A stretch of DNA of 45,885 nt. Source: Flavobacterium sp. (GTDB lineage Bacteria > Bacteroidota > Bacteroidia > Flavobacteriales > Flavobacteriaceae). The stretch's first letter is position 1. Every line of letters starts with the position of its first letter. Under the pieces are notes generated by a model. The model did not search any database and had not been told where the DNA came from. It saw nothing but the letters and a program-made list of their open reading frames with translations. Below are positions 9,070 to 18,810 of the stretch, one piece after another. The stretch spans positions 1 to 45,885 of the forward strand of contig NZ_JAIXRZ010000031.1 of the NCBI RefSeq assembly GCF_027484945.1, in the 5' to 3' direction. A program made the position numbers and the translations under genes.

Positions 9070-11589
9070 ATGGCCAAGAAATCAACTGTAGATAACCGTA
9101 CTGAAACGGATAACGATACCCTAAAAAAAATTAAAACAACTAGGCAATATAAATTTATTTTAGGTTGCCTATTGCTTCTTTTCTCTGTGGCCTTAATGGT
9201 AGCATTTGTATCCTATTTTGTTAACGGACAAGAAGACCAAAGCATAGCCAATGCATTTATTGACCGTAGTAAGGAAGCACAAAATTGGTTAGGAAAACTC
9301 GGGGCATGGATTGCAGAAGTATTTATCTTTGATGGTTTCGGTATAGCCTCCTTTTTATTTGTTAAATTATTCTTCACAACAGGAGTCTATTTGGCAATTG
9401 ACATTCCCTTAAAACGGTTGAAAAACACTTGGTTTTGGGACCTTTATGCATTAATCGTTCTTTCCCTATTGCTGGGCTTTTTTGCAGATGCAATACCGGA
9501 ATTGGGTGGGAAAATTGGCTATGAATCCAATGCTTTTATCCAAGATTATATAGGTAAAACGGGTACCCTTTTGGTGCTGATTTTTTGTGTAATCATCTAT
9601 TTGATTTTTAAAATTCGCCTTTCTCCTGACGGAATAAAAACTTATTTTGAAAAGAAAAAAGCAGCGATGCAAGCAGATTTAGACGCCTTAAACGACTTGA
9701 ACGCGAGTGAAAACGGAGATACAGCCTACAATTTAGAAGAATATGCTGTTGAAGAAAACGAGGGTGAGTCCAACTTTAAAATTGAGGATACCACACAAAC
9801 CAAGTCGCAATTTGAAATTAATAAAGAAGATTTAAAACCCACGATTTCAAGTTATTCTGGAATAGATTTGACCCCCTCAAAATCGGGCATAGAACCCATA
9901 CATGAACCGGATATCGAACCAGTTTTGCTTACAAACGAACCGACTGAAAATCCACATTCAACTACAGAAAAAGAAATCATCAAAACCAATGATGAAGCTT
10001 TTGTTATTGAAAAATCGCAAGATGAGGAAGTAATTGTGGAGAATTTAGCCGCAAAATTGGTAGAAGATTTTGGTTTATTTGATCCAACGCTTGAACTTTC
10101 CAATTATAAATTCCCAACTATTGATTTATTAAAAGACTATGCTAGTGTTGGCATCACAATCAATCAAGAAGAATTAGAGGAAAATAAAAATCGTATTGTT
10201 GAAACCTTACGCAATTACAAAATTGACATTGCTCAAATCAAAGCAACAGTTGGCCCTTCTGTAACCTTATATGAAATTGTACCCGAAGCGGGTATTCGAA
10301 TTTCTAAAATAAAAAGTTTGGAGGATGATATTGCGCTTTCACTATCCGCATTAGGAATTCGAATTATAGCACCGATCCCAGGAAAAGGGACAATAGGTAT
10401 TGAAGTTCCAAATAAAAACCCTACCATGGTGCCAATGAAAACGGTGATTTCGGCTTCACGGTTTCAAGAGGCAGAAATGGAGCTTCCTATTGCACTTGGT
10501 AAAACCATTTCCAATGAAACCTTTGTAGTTGATTTGGCTAAAATGCCTCATTTATTAATGGCAGGTGCAACGGGTCAAGGAAAATCAGTTGGATTGAATG
10601 CTGTATTGACTTCGCTACTCTATAAAAAACATCCTGCTGAAGTAAAATTTGTTTTGGTTGATCCTAAAAAAGTAGAATTAACCTTATTTAATAAAATTGA
10701 ACGGCATTATTTAGCAAAACTTCCCGATACTGAAGATGCTATTATTACTGATAACACCAAAGTAATCAATACGTTAAATTCATTATGTATTGAGATGGAC
10801 AACCGTTATTCGTTGCTTAAAGATGCCATGGTTCGTAATATCAAAGAATATAATGAGAAATTTAAGTCCCGAAAACTTAATCCTGAAAATGGACATCGGT
10901 TTTTACCCTATATCGTATTGGTTGTAGACGAATTTGCCGACTTAATAATGACCGCCGGTAAGGAAGTGGAAACGCCTATTGCACGTTTGGCCCAGTTGGC
11001 ACGCGCTATTGGGATACATTTAATTATCGCTACACAACGTCCTTCTGTAAATGTAATTACAGGTATAATTAAAGCTAATTTCCCCGCACGAATAGCTTTT
11101 CGTGTAACGTCAAAAATTGATTCACGTACTATACTTGATACCCAAGGTGCCGATCAATTAATAGGTCGAGGTGATTTACTCTACACCAATGGTAATGATT
11201 TAGTGCGGGTACAATGTGCTTTTGTAGACACCCCTGAGGTAGATAAAATTGTTGATTTTATTGGTTCACAAAAAGCCTATGCAACAGCATATTTACTTCC
11301 GGAATATGTTGGCGAAGAAGGCGCTAATGTAAATTTAGAATTTGACATTTCTGAACGGGATTCTATGTTTCGGGAAGCAGCCGAAATTATTGTAACAGCA
11401 CAACAAGGTTCGGCATCATTATTGCAACGTAAGTTAAAGTTAGGCTACAACCGTGCTGGACGTCTAATTGATCAATTAGAAGCAGCTGGAATTGTTGGTC
11501 CTTTTGAGGGAAGTAAAGCGCGATCGGTAAATATTCCTGATCTTGTAGCTTTAGAACATTTTTTTAACAATGAACAAAACGAGAATTAA
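9070..11589 (+). CDS. ftsK: DNA translocase FtsK
   Basis: 839 residues. An N-terminal membrane part with four or five TM helices (about residues 28-182) is joined by an acidic/Ser-rich linker (about 205-345) to the motor. The motor has Walker A GATGQGKS (499-506), Walker B around IVLVVDEFADLIM and the conserved block ATQRPSVNVITGIIKANFPARIAFRV. A C-terminal winged-helix gamma domain (about 775-835, with LLQRKLKLGYNRAGRLIDQLE) binds KOPS-like DNA and activates XerCD at dif. The protein acts at the division septum. The next gene (lolA) follows immediately. Confidence 0.96.
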   Translation: MAKKSTVDNRTETDNDTLKKIKTTRQYKFILGCLLLLFSVALMVAFVSYFVNGQEDQSIANAFIDRSKEAQNWLGKLGAWIAEVFIFDGFGIASFLFVKLFFTTGVYLAIDIPLKRLKNTWFWDLYALIVLSLLLGFFADAIPELGGKIGYESNAFIQDYIGKTGTLLVLIFCVIIYLIFKIRLSPDGIKTYFEKKKAAMQADLDALNDLNASENGDTAYNLEEYAVEENEGESNFKIEDTTQTKSQFEINKEDLKPTISSYSGIDLTPSKSGIEPIHEPDIEPVLLTNEPTENPHSTTEKEIIKTNDEAFVIEKSQDEEVIVENLAAKLVEDFGLFDPTLELSNYKFPTIDLLKDYASVGITINQEELEENKNRIVETLRNYKIDIAQIKATVGPSVTLYEIVPEAGIRISKIKSLEDDIALSLSALGIRIIAPIPGKGTIGIEVPNKNPTMVPMKTVISASRFQEAEMELPIALGKTISNETFVVDLAKMPHLLMAGATGQGKSVGLNAVLTSLLYKKHPAEVKFVLVDPKKVELTLFNKIERHYLAKLPDTEDAIITDNTKVINTLNSLCIEMDNRYSLLKDAMVRNIKEYNEKFKSRKLNPENGHRFLPYIVLVVDEFADLIMTAGKEVETPIARLAQLARAIGIHLIIATQRPSVNVITGIIKANFPARIAFRVTSKIDSRTILDTQGADQLIGRGDLLYTNGNDLVRVQCAFVDTPEVDKIVDFIGSQKAYATAYLLPEYVGEEGANVNLEFDISERDSMFREAAEIIVTAQQGSASLLQRKLKLGYNRAGRLIDQLEAAGIVGPFEGSKARSVNIPDLVALEHFFNNEQNEN

Positions 11590-11590
11590 A

Positions 11591-12232
11591 ATGAAAAAAT
11601 TTTTAGTGGTAATTATCACCCTAACTATTGCAATTTCTGGTCATTCACAAGATAAAAAGGCCAAGACGTTATTGGATCAAGTTACCGCAAAAATCAAAAG
11701 TTTTGACAATATAGTCATCGATTTCAAGTATAGTTTAAATAATTTGAAAGAAAATATCAACCAAGAAAGTAAAGGAAATGTTACGTTGCAAGGCAATAAA
11801 TATGTTCTGAATTTCATGGGAGCTACCAAAATATTTGATGGTAGAAAAACCTATACCATTGTTCCAGAAGATGAAGAAGTAACCATTTCTAATGTAAATG
11901 AAAATGATGAAAAGGCTGTTACTCCAAACAAAATGCTCACCTTCTTCAATAGTGGATATAAATACACTTGGGACATTCAACAAAATATCAATGGTCGTAA
12001 AATACAATTGGTCAAATTAGTTCCCAACAACACCAAAGACCAACGTAAAGAAATCTTACTTGGTATTGATACCCAAACAAAAACAATTTACAACTTAATC
12101 GAAATTGGAAAAAATGGAACGCGAACAACCTTGACCGTAACCAGTTTTAAAACCAATCAACCGCTTTCGAAAAATCAGTTTACGTTTGTGGCAAACAAGT
12201 ACCCAAAATACTACATCAATAAATTAGACTAG
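11591..12232 (+). CDS. lolA: LolA-like outer-membrane lipoprotein carrier protein
   Basis: 213 residues from the ATG at 11591, directly after the ftsK stop. An ATG at 11570 would overlap ftsK and place seven residues before the signal peptide, so the internal start is preferred. The signal peptide is MKKFLVVIITLTIAISGHSQ, without a lipobox, and the mature part has the LolA pattern DFKYSLNN...KGNVTLQGNKYVLNFMG. It shuttles lipoproteins through the periplasm. Neighbouring ftsK and an LptF/G permease is a common order in Flavobacteriia. Confidence 0.85.
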   Translation: MKKFLVVIITLTIAISGHSQDKKAKTLLDQVTAKIKSFDNIVIDFKYSLNNLKENINQESKGNVTLQGNKYVLNFMGATKIFDGRKTYTIVPEDEEVTISNVNENDEKAVTPNKMLTFFNSGYKYTWDIQQNINGRKIQLVKLVPNNTKDQRKEILLGIDTQTKTIYNLIEIGKNGTRTTLTVTSFKTNQPLSKNQFTFVANKYPKYYINKLD

Positions 12233-12237
12233 TTTCG

Positions 12238-14052
12238 GTGAAAATAATCGATCGGTATTTATTAAAGTCTTTTTGGATTACATTCACTTCGGTTTTTGTA
12301 ATCCTCTTTTTTATTTTCATCCTTCAAACCGTTTGGCTTTTTATTTCAGAGTTAGCTGGCAAAGACTTGGATACGTTGATGGTGATTAAATTCTTGTTAT
12401 TCGCCATGCCGCGCATTGTACCAATGGTTCTTCCACTTTCGGTACTTTTAGCTTCGATTATGACATTTGGAAGCTTGGCAGAAAATTATGAGTTTGCAGC
12501 CATGAAATCCTCTGGCATTTCTTTTCAACGTTCGTTACGTTATTTAACGTATTTTATTTTACTTCTTTCAGTAGTTTCATTCTTTTTTGCAAACAATGTC
12601 ATTCCCTATGCCGAATATAAGTTTATAAATTTTCGTAGAAATATAGCCCAATTGAAACCAGCTCTTGCAATTGCTGAAGGACAATTTAGTGAAATTGGCA
12701 ATTACAGTATAAAAGTGATGAAAAAACGGGGCGAGAAGGGAAATTTTCTAGAAAACATCACAATACATCGAACCGATAGTAATGGCGGGGGAAATACAAC
12801 AGTGATAAAAGCAAAAACGGGTGAACTGATTAGTAGTGAAGATTCAAATACTCTAAAATTGGTTTTACATGACGGTACGTACTATGAAGATGTTGCCACC
12901 AAATTTGAAGATCGAAATAAAATTCCATTTGCGAAAGGAACATTTAAACGGGATGTTTTTAATATTGATTTATCAAAACTAAATCAAGAGAGTCAAAACG
13001 GGATGGATTTAAGCAATACATTTACGATGTTAAACATCAACGAATTGCGCTATACGCTAGACTCGTTAAACAATAACTATAAGCAAGAAGCAAAATCATA
13101 TGGTGAGAACAGTTATGCCCGAACAGGAATTATAACTCCAAATACAGGTATGCAAAAGTTTAATAAAACAATGCCCGCCAAGGATATAACTGCCTATTTA
13201 ACCTCCGATCAAAAAAAAGAAGTCTATCGTTTTGCCTACAGTAATGTTGAAAATGCAGGATTTAACTTAGACAGTGCTGCTTTTGAAATGGAAGCAAAAC
13301 AAAAAAATATCAATAAACATTGGATTGCGATATTTGATAAATTCATGATAGCATTTTCATGTATATTAATGTTCTTTATTGGAGCACCATTGGGTGCTAT
13401 TATACGTAAAGGGGGAATTGGTTTGCCTATCGTTTTCTCGGTAATCATTTTTATAATTTTTCACTTTATCAATACCTTTGGAAAACGCTTAGCACAAGAA
13501 AATGGAATTTCACCTTTTCTCGGAGTATGGCTCTCCTCGCTAATTCTTTTACCCTTAGCACTACTCCTAACCTATCGGGCAATTAACGACATTGGAGGTA
13601 TGGTAACGTTTGATGTCATAACGGAACCCATTTTAAAATTCTTTAAAAAGAAATCAAAAGAAGACATAACACAATTACCCCCCTCGCCTGATAAAATAGC
13701 TTCAGAAAATGGAAATGGTTTAAAAACGATAGAACCTATCGATTTATCCAATCTAAATTATGAGATGGTTATAAAAATGAACAATAAAGCGCTGCTCTTG
13801 TATGGAATTGTATTTTTTGTTGCGATACTAACTGTCATTATTAATACTACTATTCTTTTAGTGGGATTATTCGCAGCATTGATTATGTTACTTATTTATG
13901 TTTATAAATTACAACAAGAAATTCACAAAAATGCTCCAGGGTTTGAACCCGGAATTGTGATTAGCTTATTAACTGCTTTTCCCTTTTTCCCTTTAAACTA
14001 TTGGTACATTCAAAATCAAATTAACAACTCTAGTACAAAAAATAATGCCTGA
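12238..14052 (+). CDS. LptF/LptG family permease (YjgP/YjgQ)
   Basis: 604 residues starting with GTG 5 bp after lolA. It begins KIIDRYLLKSFWITF, the family N-terminus, followed by TM helices near residues 12-38, 55-75 and 95-120. A long periplasmic beta-jellyroll region (about 125-360) and further C-terminal TMs follow. LptF/G form the membrane part of the LptB2FG LPS exporter. It is longer than E. coli LptF (about 366 residues); the extra C-terminal part (about 465-600) holds two more TM helices. The stop overlaps the ribB start by 8 bp. Confidence 0.85.
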   Translation: MKIIDRYLLKSFWITFTSVFVILFFIFILQTVWLFISELAGKDLDTLMVIKFLLFAMPRIVPMVLPLSVLLASIMTFGSLAENYEFAAMKSSGISFQRSLRYLTYFILLLSVVSFFFANNVIPYAEYKFINFRRNIAQLKPALAIAEGQFSEIGNYSIKVMKKRGEKGNFLENITIHRTDSNGGGNTTVIKAKTGELISSEDSNTLKLVLHDGTYYEDVATKFEDRNKIPFAKGTFKRDVFNIDLSKLNQESQNGMDLSNTFTMLNINELRYTLDSLNNNYKQEAKSYGENSYARTGIITPNTGMQKFNKTMPAKDITAYLTSDQKKEVYRFAYSNVENAGFNLDSAAFEMEAKQKNINKHWIAIFDKFMIAFSCILMFFIGAPLGAIIRKGGIGLPIVFSVIIFIIFHFINTFGKRLAQENGISPFLGVWLSSLILLPLALLLTYRAINDIGGMVTFDVITEPILKFFKKKSKEDITQLPPSPDKIASENGNGLKTIEPIDLSNLNYEMVIKMNNKALLLYGIVFFVAILTVIINTTILLVGLFAALIMLLIYVYKLQQEIHKNAPGFEPGIVISLLTAFPFFPLNYWYIQNQINNSSTKNNA

Positions 14053-15175
14053 ACCAATACAGCTTAATACAATTGAAGAAGCGATAGAAGCCATTCGCCA
14101 AGGTAACGTAATTATCGTTGTCGATGATGAAGACCGTGAAAATGAAGGAGATTTTCTTGCTGCTGCAGAAACGGTTACTCCCGAAATGATCAATTTTATG
14201 GCAACACACGGTCGAGGTTTAATTTGTGCTCCTTTAACTGAAAAAAGGTGTAGTGAATTAGAACTGCATTCCATGGTTAAAAACAATACCGACCATATGG
14301 AGACTGCATTTACTGTTTCGGTTGATTTAAAGGGACATGGCGTAACTACCGGAATATCAGCAGCAGACCGAGCAAAAACGATTTTAGCGCTTGTAAATGA
14401 TGATACCAAACCTTTTGACCTTGCACGTCCGGGACATATATTTCCATTAACAGCTAAGCCTGGAGGGGTCTTACGCCGAACGGGGCATACGGAAGCTGCA
14501 ATTGATTTTGCGCGCTTAGCTGGTTTTAAGCCTGCTGGCGTAATTGTGGAAATCATGAATGAAGACGGAACTATGGCGCGGTTACCTCAATTAGTTGAAG
14601 TTGCTAAACGTTTTGATTTGAAATTAGTTTCTATCGAGGCATTAGTTGCATATCGTATGCAACACGATAGCCTTATACAAAAGAAAGAAGATTTTCAAGT
14701 ACAAACCAAATATGGATCTTTCCGCTTACGTGCGTATCAACAAATAACCAATAAACAAGTTCACATTACACTTACCAAAGGAAGTTGGAATAGCGGTGAA
14801 GCGATATTAACCCGTATTATATCTTCACCCGCGTATAGTGACCTATTGAATACCTTAAGCGGTTATAGGGATAAAAAATTGGATGATGTTTTTCAATTAA
14901 TCAATAAAGAACAAAAAGGCGCGGTTATTTTTATTAATAGTGAGCGCGATCCTAGTGAACTTTTAAACCGGGTTTCCGAATTAAAACAGCTTCAACTCGA
15001 AGGGAATCTAGAAACACCTCAATTAAAAATGGATGCCAAAGATTTTGGTATTGGTGCACAAATACTTCACGATATTGATATATCAAAAATCCGACTAATT
15101 ACTAATAGCTATCAAGCCAAACGTGTAGGGATGATTGGTTATGGATTGGAGATAACGGAGTATGTAACTTACTAA
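14045..15175 (+). CDS. ribB: 3,4-dihydroxy-2-butanone 4-phosphate synthase with degenerate GTP cyclohydrolase II-like C-terminus
   Basis: 376 residues. The N-terminal RibB domain (about 1-200) holds the acidic active-site loop DDEDRENEGDF (27-37), the MATHGRGLIC block and HTEAAIDFARLAG, and converts ribulose 5-phosphate for riboflavin synthesis. The C-terminal half (about 210-376) has GCHII-like elements (IRLITNSYQAKRVGMIGYGLEI). It lacks the zinc-binding Cys cluster and the HSECLTGD-type block of active RibA, so cyclohydrolase activity is unlikely. This truncated-function architecture recurs in Bacteroidota, which then need a separate RibA. Confidence 0.9.
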   Translation: MPEPIQLNTIEEAIEAIRQGNVIIVVDDEDRENEGDFLAAAETVTPEMINFMATHGRGLICAPLTEKRCSELELHSMVKNNTDHMETAFTVSVDLKGHGVTTGISAADRAKTILALVNDDTKPFDLARPGHIFPLTAKPGGVLRRTGHTEAAIDFARLAGFKPAGVIVEIMNEDGTMARLPQLVEVAKRFDLKLVSIEALVAYRMQHDSLIQKKEDFQVQTKYGSFRLRAYQQITNKQVHITLTKGSWNSGEAILTRIISSPAYSDLLNTLSGYRDKKLDDVFQLINKEQKGAVIFINSERDPSELLNRVSELKQLQLEGNLETPQLKMDAKDFGIGAQILHDIDISKIRLITNSYQAKRVGMIGYGLEITEYVTY

Positions 15176-15279
15176 CATTAAATATATTTATCCACCCTAG
15201 AAAGTAATCTCTTAAATTGGTAAGACTTAATCGGACTATTTTTATTATTGACATGAGATCAAAAAAGTAATTATCCCAT

Positions 15280-15924
15280 TTATTGTTTACTCCATTTTAT
15301 GATTAACGGTGTAAAAATAAAGGTTGGTAATAACCAATAGATAAAATTGGGAATTCCCAAGTGTAAATCGTTTGCATTGACAACCAAAAATGCAGTTGTT
15401 GCTGCACTATAGCTACCCATCATCCGTTGTAGATGACCAGTGAGCCAATAATTTTCAATCCTTGCTTTGTCATTGAAATTTTGAAAATCTTGGTGTACAA
15501 ATAGGAGTCCGATACTCCCAAAAGTTAAAAACACCAATCCAAACCAATTCCTGTGAATTAAAGAAATTGCACCAATCCAAACAAATACAATACCTGCAAC
15601 TAGCATAATAAGTGTAATCATCCAATCGATAATCGAAAGGTTAATGCGCGTACTTCTTTTTTGATGATGTATACTATACCGTATTCCCGACCCAACCATG
15701 TAAAGCGAAAAAATACCGATTAATCCAAGAAAATAGTTCAAATGTAACCCCGCGAGTACAAGGGCTGACCCTCCAGTAACTAGCATCATGATTGCATAAC
15801 CTTTTCCTAGCAGTGCATGGGTTTTATCTCCTTTTCTACGAATGATAACCAACATACCGAATAGCAATCCTAATGACCCACCAAGAATATGGAGCAGTAA
15901 AAAAAGATTGAAAATCTGTGTCAT
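15280..15924 (-). CDS. DUF2306-like integral membrane protein
   Basis: 214 residues with about seven hydrophobic segments. The N-terminal LLHILGGSLGLLFGMLVIIRRKGDKTHALLGKGYAIMML, with an HILGG and H-x3-G pattern, recalls DUF2306 / cytochrome-b-like four-helix membrane proteins in which paired histidines could bind heme. Further conserved His appear near NYWLTGHLQRMMGSY. No function is established. It forms a minus-strand group with the HD-domain gene, about 50 bp away. Confidence 0.6.
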   Translation of the reverse strand: MTQIFNLFLLLHILGGSLGLLFGMLVIIRRKGDKTHALLGKGYAIMMLVTGGSALVLAGLHLNYFLGLIGIFSLYMVGSGIRYSIHHQKRSTRINLSIIDWMITLIMLVAGIVFVWIGAISLIHRNWFGLVFLTFGSIGLLFVHQDFQNFNDKARIENYWLTGHLQRMMGSYSAATTAFLVVNANDLHLGIPNFIYWLLPTFIFTPLIIKWSKQ

Positions 15925-15975
15925 ATTGCTACTATAGATGTTAAAATATATGCTTAAAAATGAAAACTATGACAA

Positions 15976-16608
15976 CTACCAGGGCTTAACATTTAAATAA
16001 TACCTAACCAATTGTTGAATTAATTCATTGGTATCTGTTTCCACAACTAAAGACTCACTAAAGATAACCAAGTCTTGCGCTAACTGAATTAATTGTGTAC
16101 GTGAATTAGTATCAAAACAACCGGAACAATCATTTGGACCCGCAAATTTTAATCGATAATCTTTAAATCGGTGCCGTTCTTCGGGTAGAAAAAAGAAACG
16201 ATGGTAGTCTAAAACATCGACATCATACAAAACCTGTTCTTCCAAACAATTTGTATTTGCTTTTAATATAATAGTGGATGCAGACGTAGCAAATTCGGCA
16301 TCAAACCCATTATTTATTAGATAAGTATAGCATAATGCAGCACTCTCTTTTTCCCATAAATCGGTCCCATTATCTTCGCGCATAGCGTCATGAAACAGTA
16401 TGGCATAAAAAGACTTTTCAATTGCTATTGCTATCGAATTACGTTCATAAAAGCGATAGATACAATCTGCCAACAACAAACACCTAATAATGTGAAATCT
16501 TCCATGAAAGCTTTCCATATCAAAATTAACTTCATGCGCTTTGTATACGCTATGAATCTTGGTTGCAAAGAGTGTGATTGCTGATTTAAATTGGGAAGAA
16601 ACAGTCAT
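15976..16608 (-). CDS. HD-domain phosphohydrolase-like protein
   Basis: 210 residues from the ATG at 16606-16608; a TTG seven codons upstream is possible but less likely. Conserved elements in order are HGRFHIIRCLLLADCI (first His), LFHDAMRED (the HD doublet) and DVDVLDYHR (distal Asp). This is the H...HD...D metal-binding pattern of HD hydrolases, which act on phosphomonoesters or nucleotides. Substrate is unknown. No signal peptide is seen, so it is cytosolic. Confidence 0.7.
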   Translation of the reverse strand: MTVSSQFKSAITLFATKIHSVYKAHEVNFDMESFHGRFHIIRCLLLADCIYRFYERNSIAIAIEKSFYAILFHDAMREDNGTDLWEKESAALCYTYLINNGFDAEFATSASTIILKANTNCLEEQVLYDVDVLDYHRFFFLPEERHRFKDYRLKFAGPNDCSGCFDTNSRTQLIQLAQDLVIFSESLVVETDTNELIQQLVRYYLNVKPW

Positions 16609-16659
16609 GATAGGGGCAAATAATTCCAATTCGATTTTATTATAAAATACTTGAGCGTT

Positions 16660-17475
16660 TTATTTTGAAAATACAAAAGTACCCCAAATTGGAAGGTGGT
16701 CGGATATTTTTCGGGCTTCTTTTAAAGTGGTAAATGATCGATAAAAATGAAGTACTCCTGAGTTTTTCAAGCTACATTTAGTAGCGAAAAAAAACATAGC
16801 GTCATATTCTGAAGCTAAACAATCAGTCCCTTTACAGCGTTGTTTTAAACTTGTTTTTTGGTTATGCAACGTGCAACGATACCCTTCCGCGCGTAAAGGA
16901 TTAAAAACCGTATGCGATGGAGAACAGTTAAAATCACCCATAAAGATTAGATTTAATGTGGGATAATAACTAGAAAATAACTTAAAATATTTTATCTCGT
17001 GCTCCGGATTTCGATTTTTAGGTACCGCATGAAACGAAACCAAGGTAAAAGGCACACCTTTGGCTGAAAAGGTAGCCATATAGGGTTCGCGTTCAATACT
17101 ATTTTCAAAATGTTGATCCAACCACGACTTACCTATTTTTTTAACCCGTGAAGGTTTCCAAACATAAGCATAACGTTCACGGCGAGAAGGTTCGCTACTT
17201 GAAGTTGGATCGCTAATTGAGTAATCCCATTGGGCTCCTTTACGATTTAAAATTGCTACCAAACGCGCCACCGCTTGTGCTCCCCCATTTCCGGCAACCA
17301 CTTCTTGAATCGTAATAATATCAAATGTTTTAACAGTAGTTGCAATAAATTCTAATTCATCATCTGATTTTGAACGACCAAAATCTTTGAGATTCCAACT
17401 ACAAATAGATACCTGTGCAAAACAGGTATTCAACAACAAAAGAAAGAAAAGTAAAAAGAACTTTGTATTTTTCAT
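16660..17475 (-). CDS. Secreted endonuclease/exonuclease/phosphatase family protein (DNase I-like fold)
   Basis: 271 residues with an N-terminal signal peptide (residues 1-20, ending CFA-Q). Family motifs are CSWNLKDFG (metal-binding Asn), TIQEV (metal-binding Glu), SFHAVPKN (His), MGDFNCSP (Asp/Asn) and ISDHLPIWG (catalytic Asp-His). This is the EEP/DNase I fold, so secreted nuclease activity is likely, though phosphatase members exist. It is the last housekeeping-type gene before the tRNA scar that starts the accessory region. Confidence 0.88.
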   Translation of the reverse strand: MKNTKFFLLFFLLLLNTCFAQVSICSWNLKDFGRSKSDDELEFIATTVKTFDIITIQEVVAGNGGAQAVARLVAILNRKGAQWDYSISDPTSSSEPSRRERYAYVWKPSRVKKIGKSWLDQHFENSIEREPYMATFSAKGVPFTLVSFHAVPKNRNPEHEIKYFKLFSSYYPTLNLIFMGDFNCSPSHTVFNPLRAEGYRCTLHNQKTSLKQRCKGTDCLASEYDAMFFFATKCSLKNSGVLHFYRSFTTLKEARKISDHLPIWGTFVFSK

Positions 17476-17600
17476 AACTCAAAACTAACTAAAAAAGCAT
17501 TCGAAAAGAAGAGTTTATCCAAAGAATAAAACAAAATTCATTATGAAATAGAATAGTTGAAACCTGCATTTAACAAAAAAAAAAACTAATTAATTTTTAT

Positions 17601-17631
17601 AAATAAAAAACCCGAAACTTTCGTTTCGGGT
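17601..17631 (-). terminator. Terminator of a former tRNA-Ser gene
   Basis: A perfect 10-bp stem (AACCCGAAAC / GTTTCGGGTT, loop tttc on the plus strand) is followed on the minus strand by TTTTATTT. It lies just 3' of the tRNA-like fragment at 17639-17657, the normal place for a tRNA terminator. Confidence 0.8.
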
Positions 17632-17638
17632 TTTCATC

Positions 17639-17657
17639 CGCGGAGAAAGAGGGATTC
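17639..17657 (-). other. tRNA-Ser 3'-end remnant, probable integration scar (att core)
   Basis: On the minus strand the sequence CGAATCCCTCTTTCTCCGC reads as the second half of a T-loop, the 3' T-stem strand and an acceptor 3' strand ending in a G discriminator, as in tRNA-Ser. The matching 5' part of a tRNA is not found to its right, where the accessory region begins. A tRNA terminator sits on its left. Such split tRNA ends are left when an element integrates into a tRNA 3' end. The intact tRNA copy is not in this window. Confidence 0.55.
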
Positions 17658-17858
17658 GTACTCCTTCTCTAATGCTTTTATATATAAGGATTATATATTT
17701 TTTTCCTGTTTTAGGGTCTCGCTTTTGCCCCTCATTTCTGAGTTGCAAATTTTGAAATCTTACAAAACAAATATAATGAATTAAAAATTACTATCAAAAT
17801 TTGGCTAAAAAATAGATGTTCAATCATTGAACATGAAAGTTTATCTCTTCAATTTTGC

Positions 17859-18809
17859 TTATAATTTTTCAACCCATTTGCCAATTTCTGCAATTAACTC
17901 ATTAAAATCGGGTTGCCCTTTATAATACAATTTTGCCGTTTTTTCATAGCGTTTTATAAATCGCTCCCTCAGTTCTGGATTCCTCAGTAAAAAAGCTTCA
18001 TTTTCAGCAATGTGTATTTTATAGTCTTTGGGTGGAAACCGAGCTTCTTTGTGTTTTTGATATTCTTCTGTTCCTATGAATGCTTTTACAGCATCATCTT
18101 GTAATAGGCTATAGACATCATAATACTGTCGCATTAAATTTTGTCGTTCTTCTTTGTCTTTCTGTTCCTGTCTAAATTTAGTTGCAATAGTCTGTAATTT
18201 TTCCACAAAAGTGTAACCAATATGATAACAAGCAATATCTAAAGCACGATTGTGAATTATGTCTACACCTTGTTGAACTGCTTTATCATACGCCCAAGAA
18301 GAAATGGTTAGTGGATTATTAGGTGTTACTGTGTCAAATCCAACCTCTAATAATATACCTTCTTTAACTCCATCAATGGCATCCGTTTTACTTTCATAAT
18401 GTAACCGTATTCCACCACTACGATATTGTCTTTCTTCATCAAAAGCTTCGTCCCTTACTACTGATATAATGCCATCTATTTTTATATCGTTTGCCAAACC
18501 ATCGTAAAAGTCTTTTCTTTTTTGAATATTTCCAGGATTTGTATTTTTTGGATTTTCATTGATTCCCATTTCAGCTGGTGGTTTGATATGGATATCGATG
18601 TCTTCAGAAAAACGATGTATTATTCCGTAACCTTTAGATAGAGATGTCCCTCCTTTTAATTCAAATTGAAATCCTTGTTGTTTTAGACCATAGATTACAT
18701 GCATAATCCAATAGTCCTTTTCGACAAGACCAGGTTCAATATTAAATTCTGCTCCCACAATACGCAGCAGTTCACGGAAATTTTTATGATTGTGTAAGTA
18801 GTCTGACAT
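17859..18809 (-). CDS. abiEii: Nucleotidyltransferase AbiEii/AbiGii-type toxin
   Basis: 316 residues of the AbiEii/AbiGii (DUF1814) family. The nucleotidyltransferase signature is FELKGGTSLSKGYG followed by RFSEDIDIHI, giving the GG[TS]-x-L and D-x-D metal site. Characterised AbiEii-type toxins add nucleotides to tRNA acceptor stems, and the system aborts phage infection. The gene lies one base downstream of its antitoxin gene. It is the first complete gene to the right of the tRNA scar, consistent with a mobile defence cargo. Confidence 0.9.
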   Translation of the reverse strand: MSDYLHNHKNFRELLRIVGAEFNIEPGLVEKDYWIMHVIYGLKQQGFQFELKGGTSLSKGYGIIHRFSEDIDIHIKPPAEMGINENPKNTNPGNIQKRKDFYDGLANDIKIDGIISVVRDEAFDEERQYRSGGIRLHYESKTDAIDGVKEGILLEVGFDTVTPNNPLTISSWAYDKAVQQGVDIIHNRALDIACYHIGYTFVEKLQTIATKFRQEQKDKEERQNLMRQYYDVYSLLQDDAVKAFIGTEEYQKHKEARFPPKDYKIHIAENEAFLLRNPELRERFIKRYEKTAKLYYKGQPDFNELIAEIGKWVEKL

Positions 18810-18810
18810 A

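Noticed and set aside
13993..14556. Antisense ORF of 187 codons over ribB
   Set aside because: It is a frame shadow: the opposite strand has a clear RibB domain, and this translation is Ser/Ala-rich without motifs.
17639..17657. Complete tRNA gene
   Set aside because: Only the 3' T-loop half and acceptor strand are present; no anticodon arm or 5' acceptor follows to the right.
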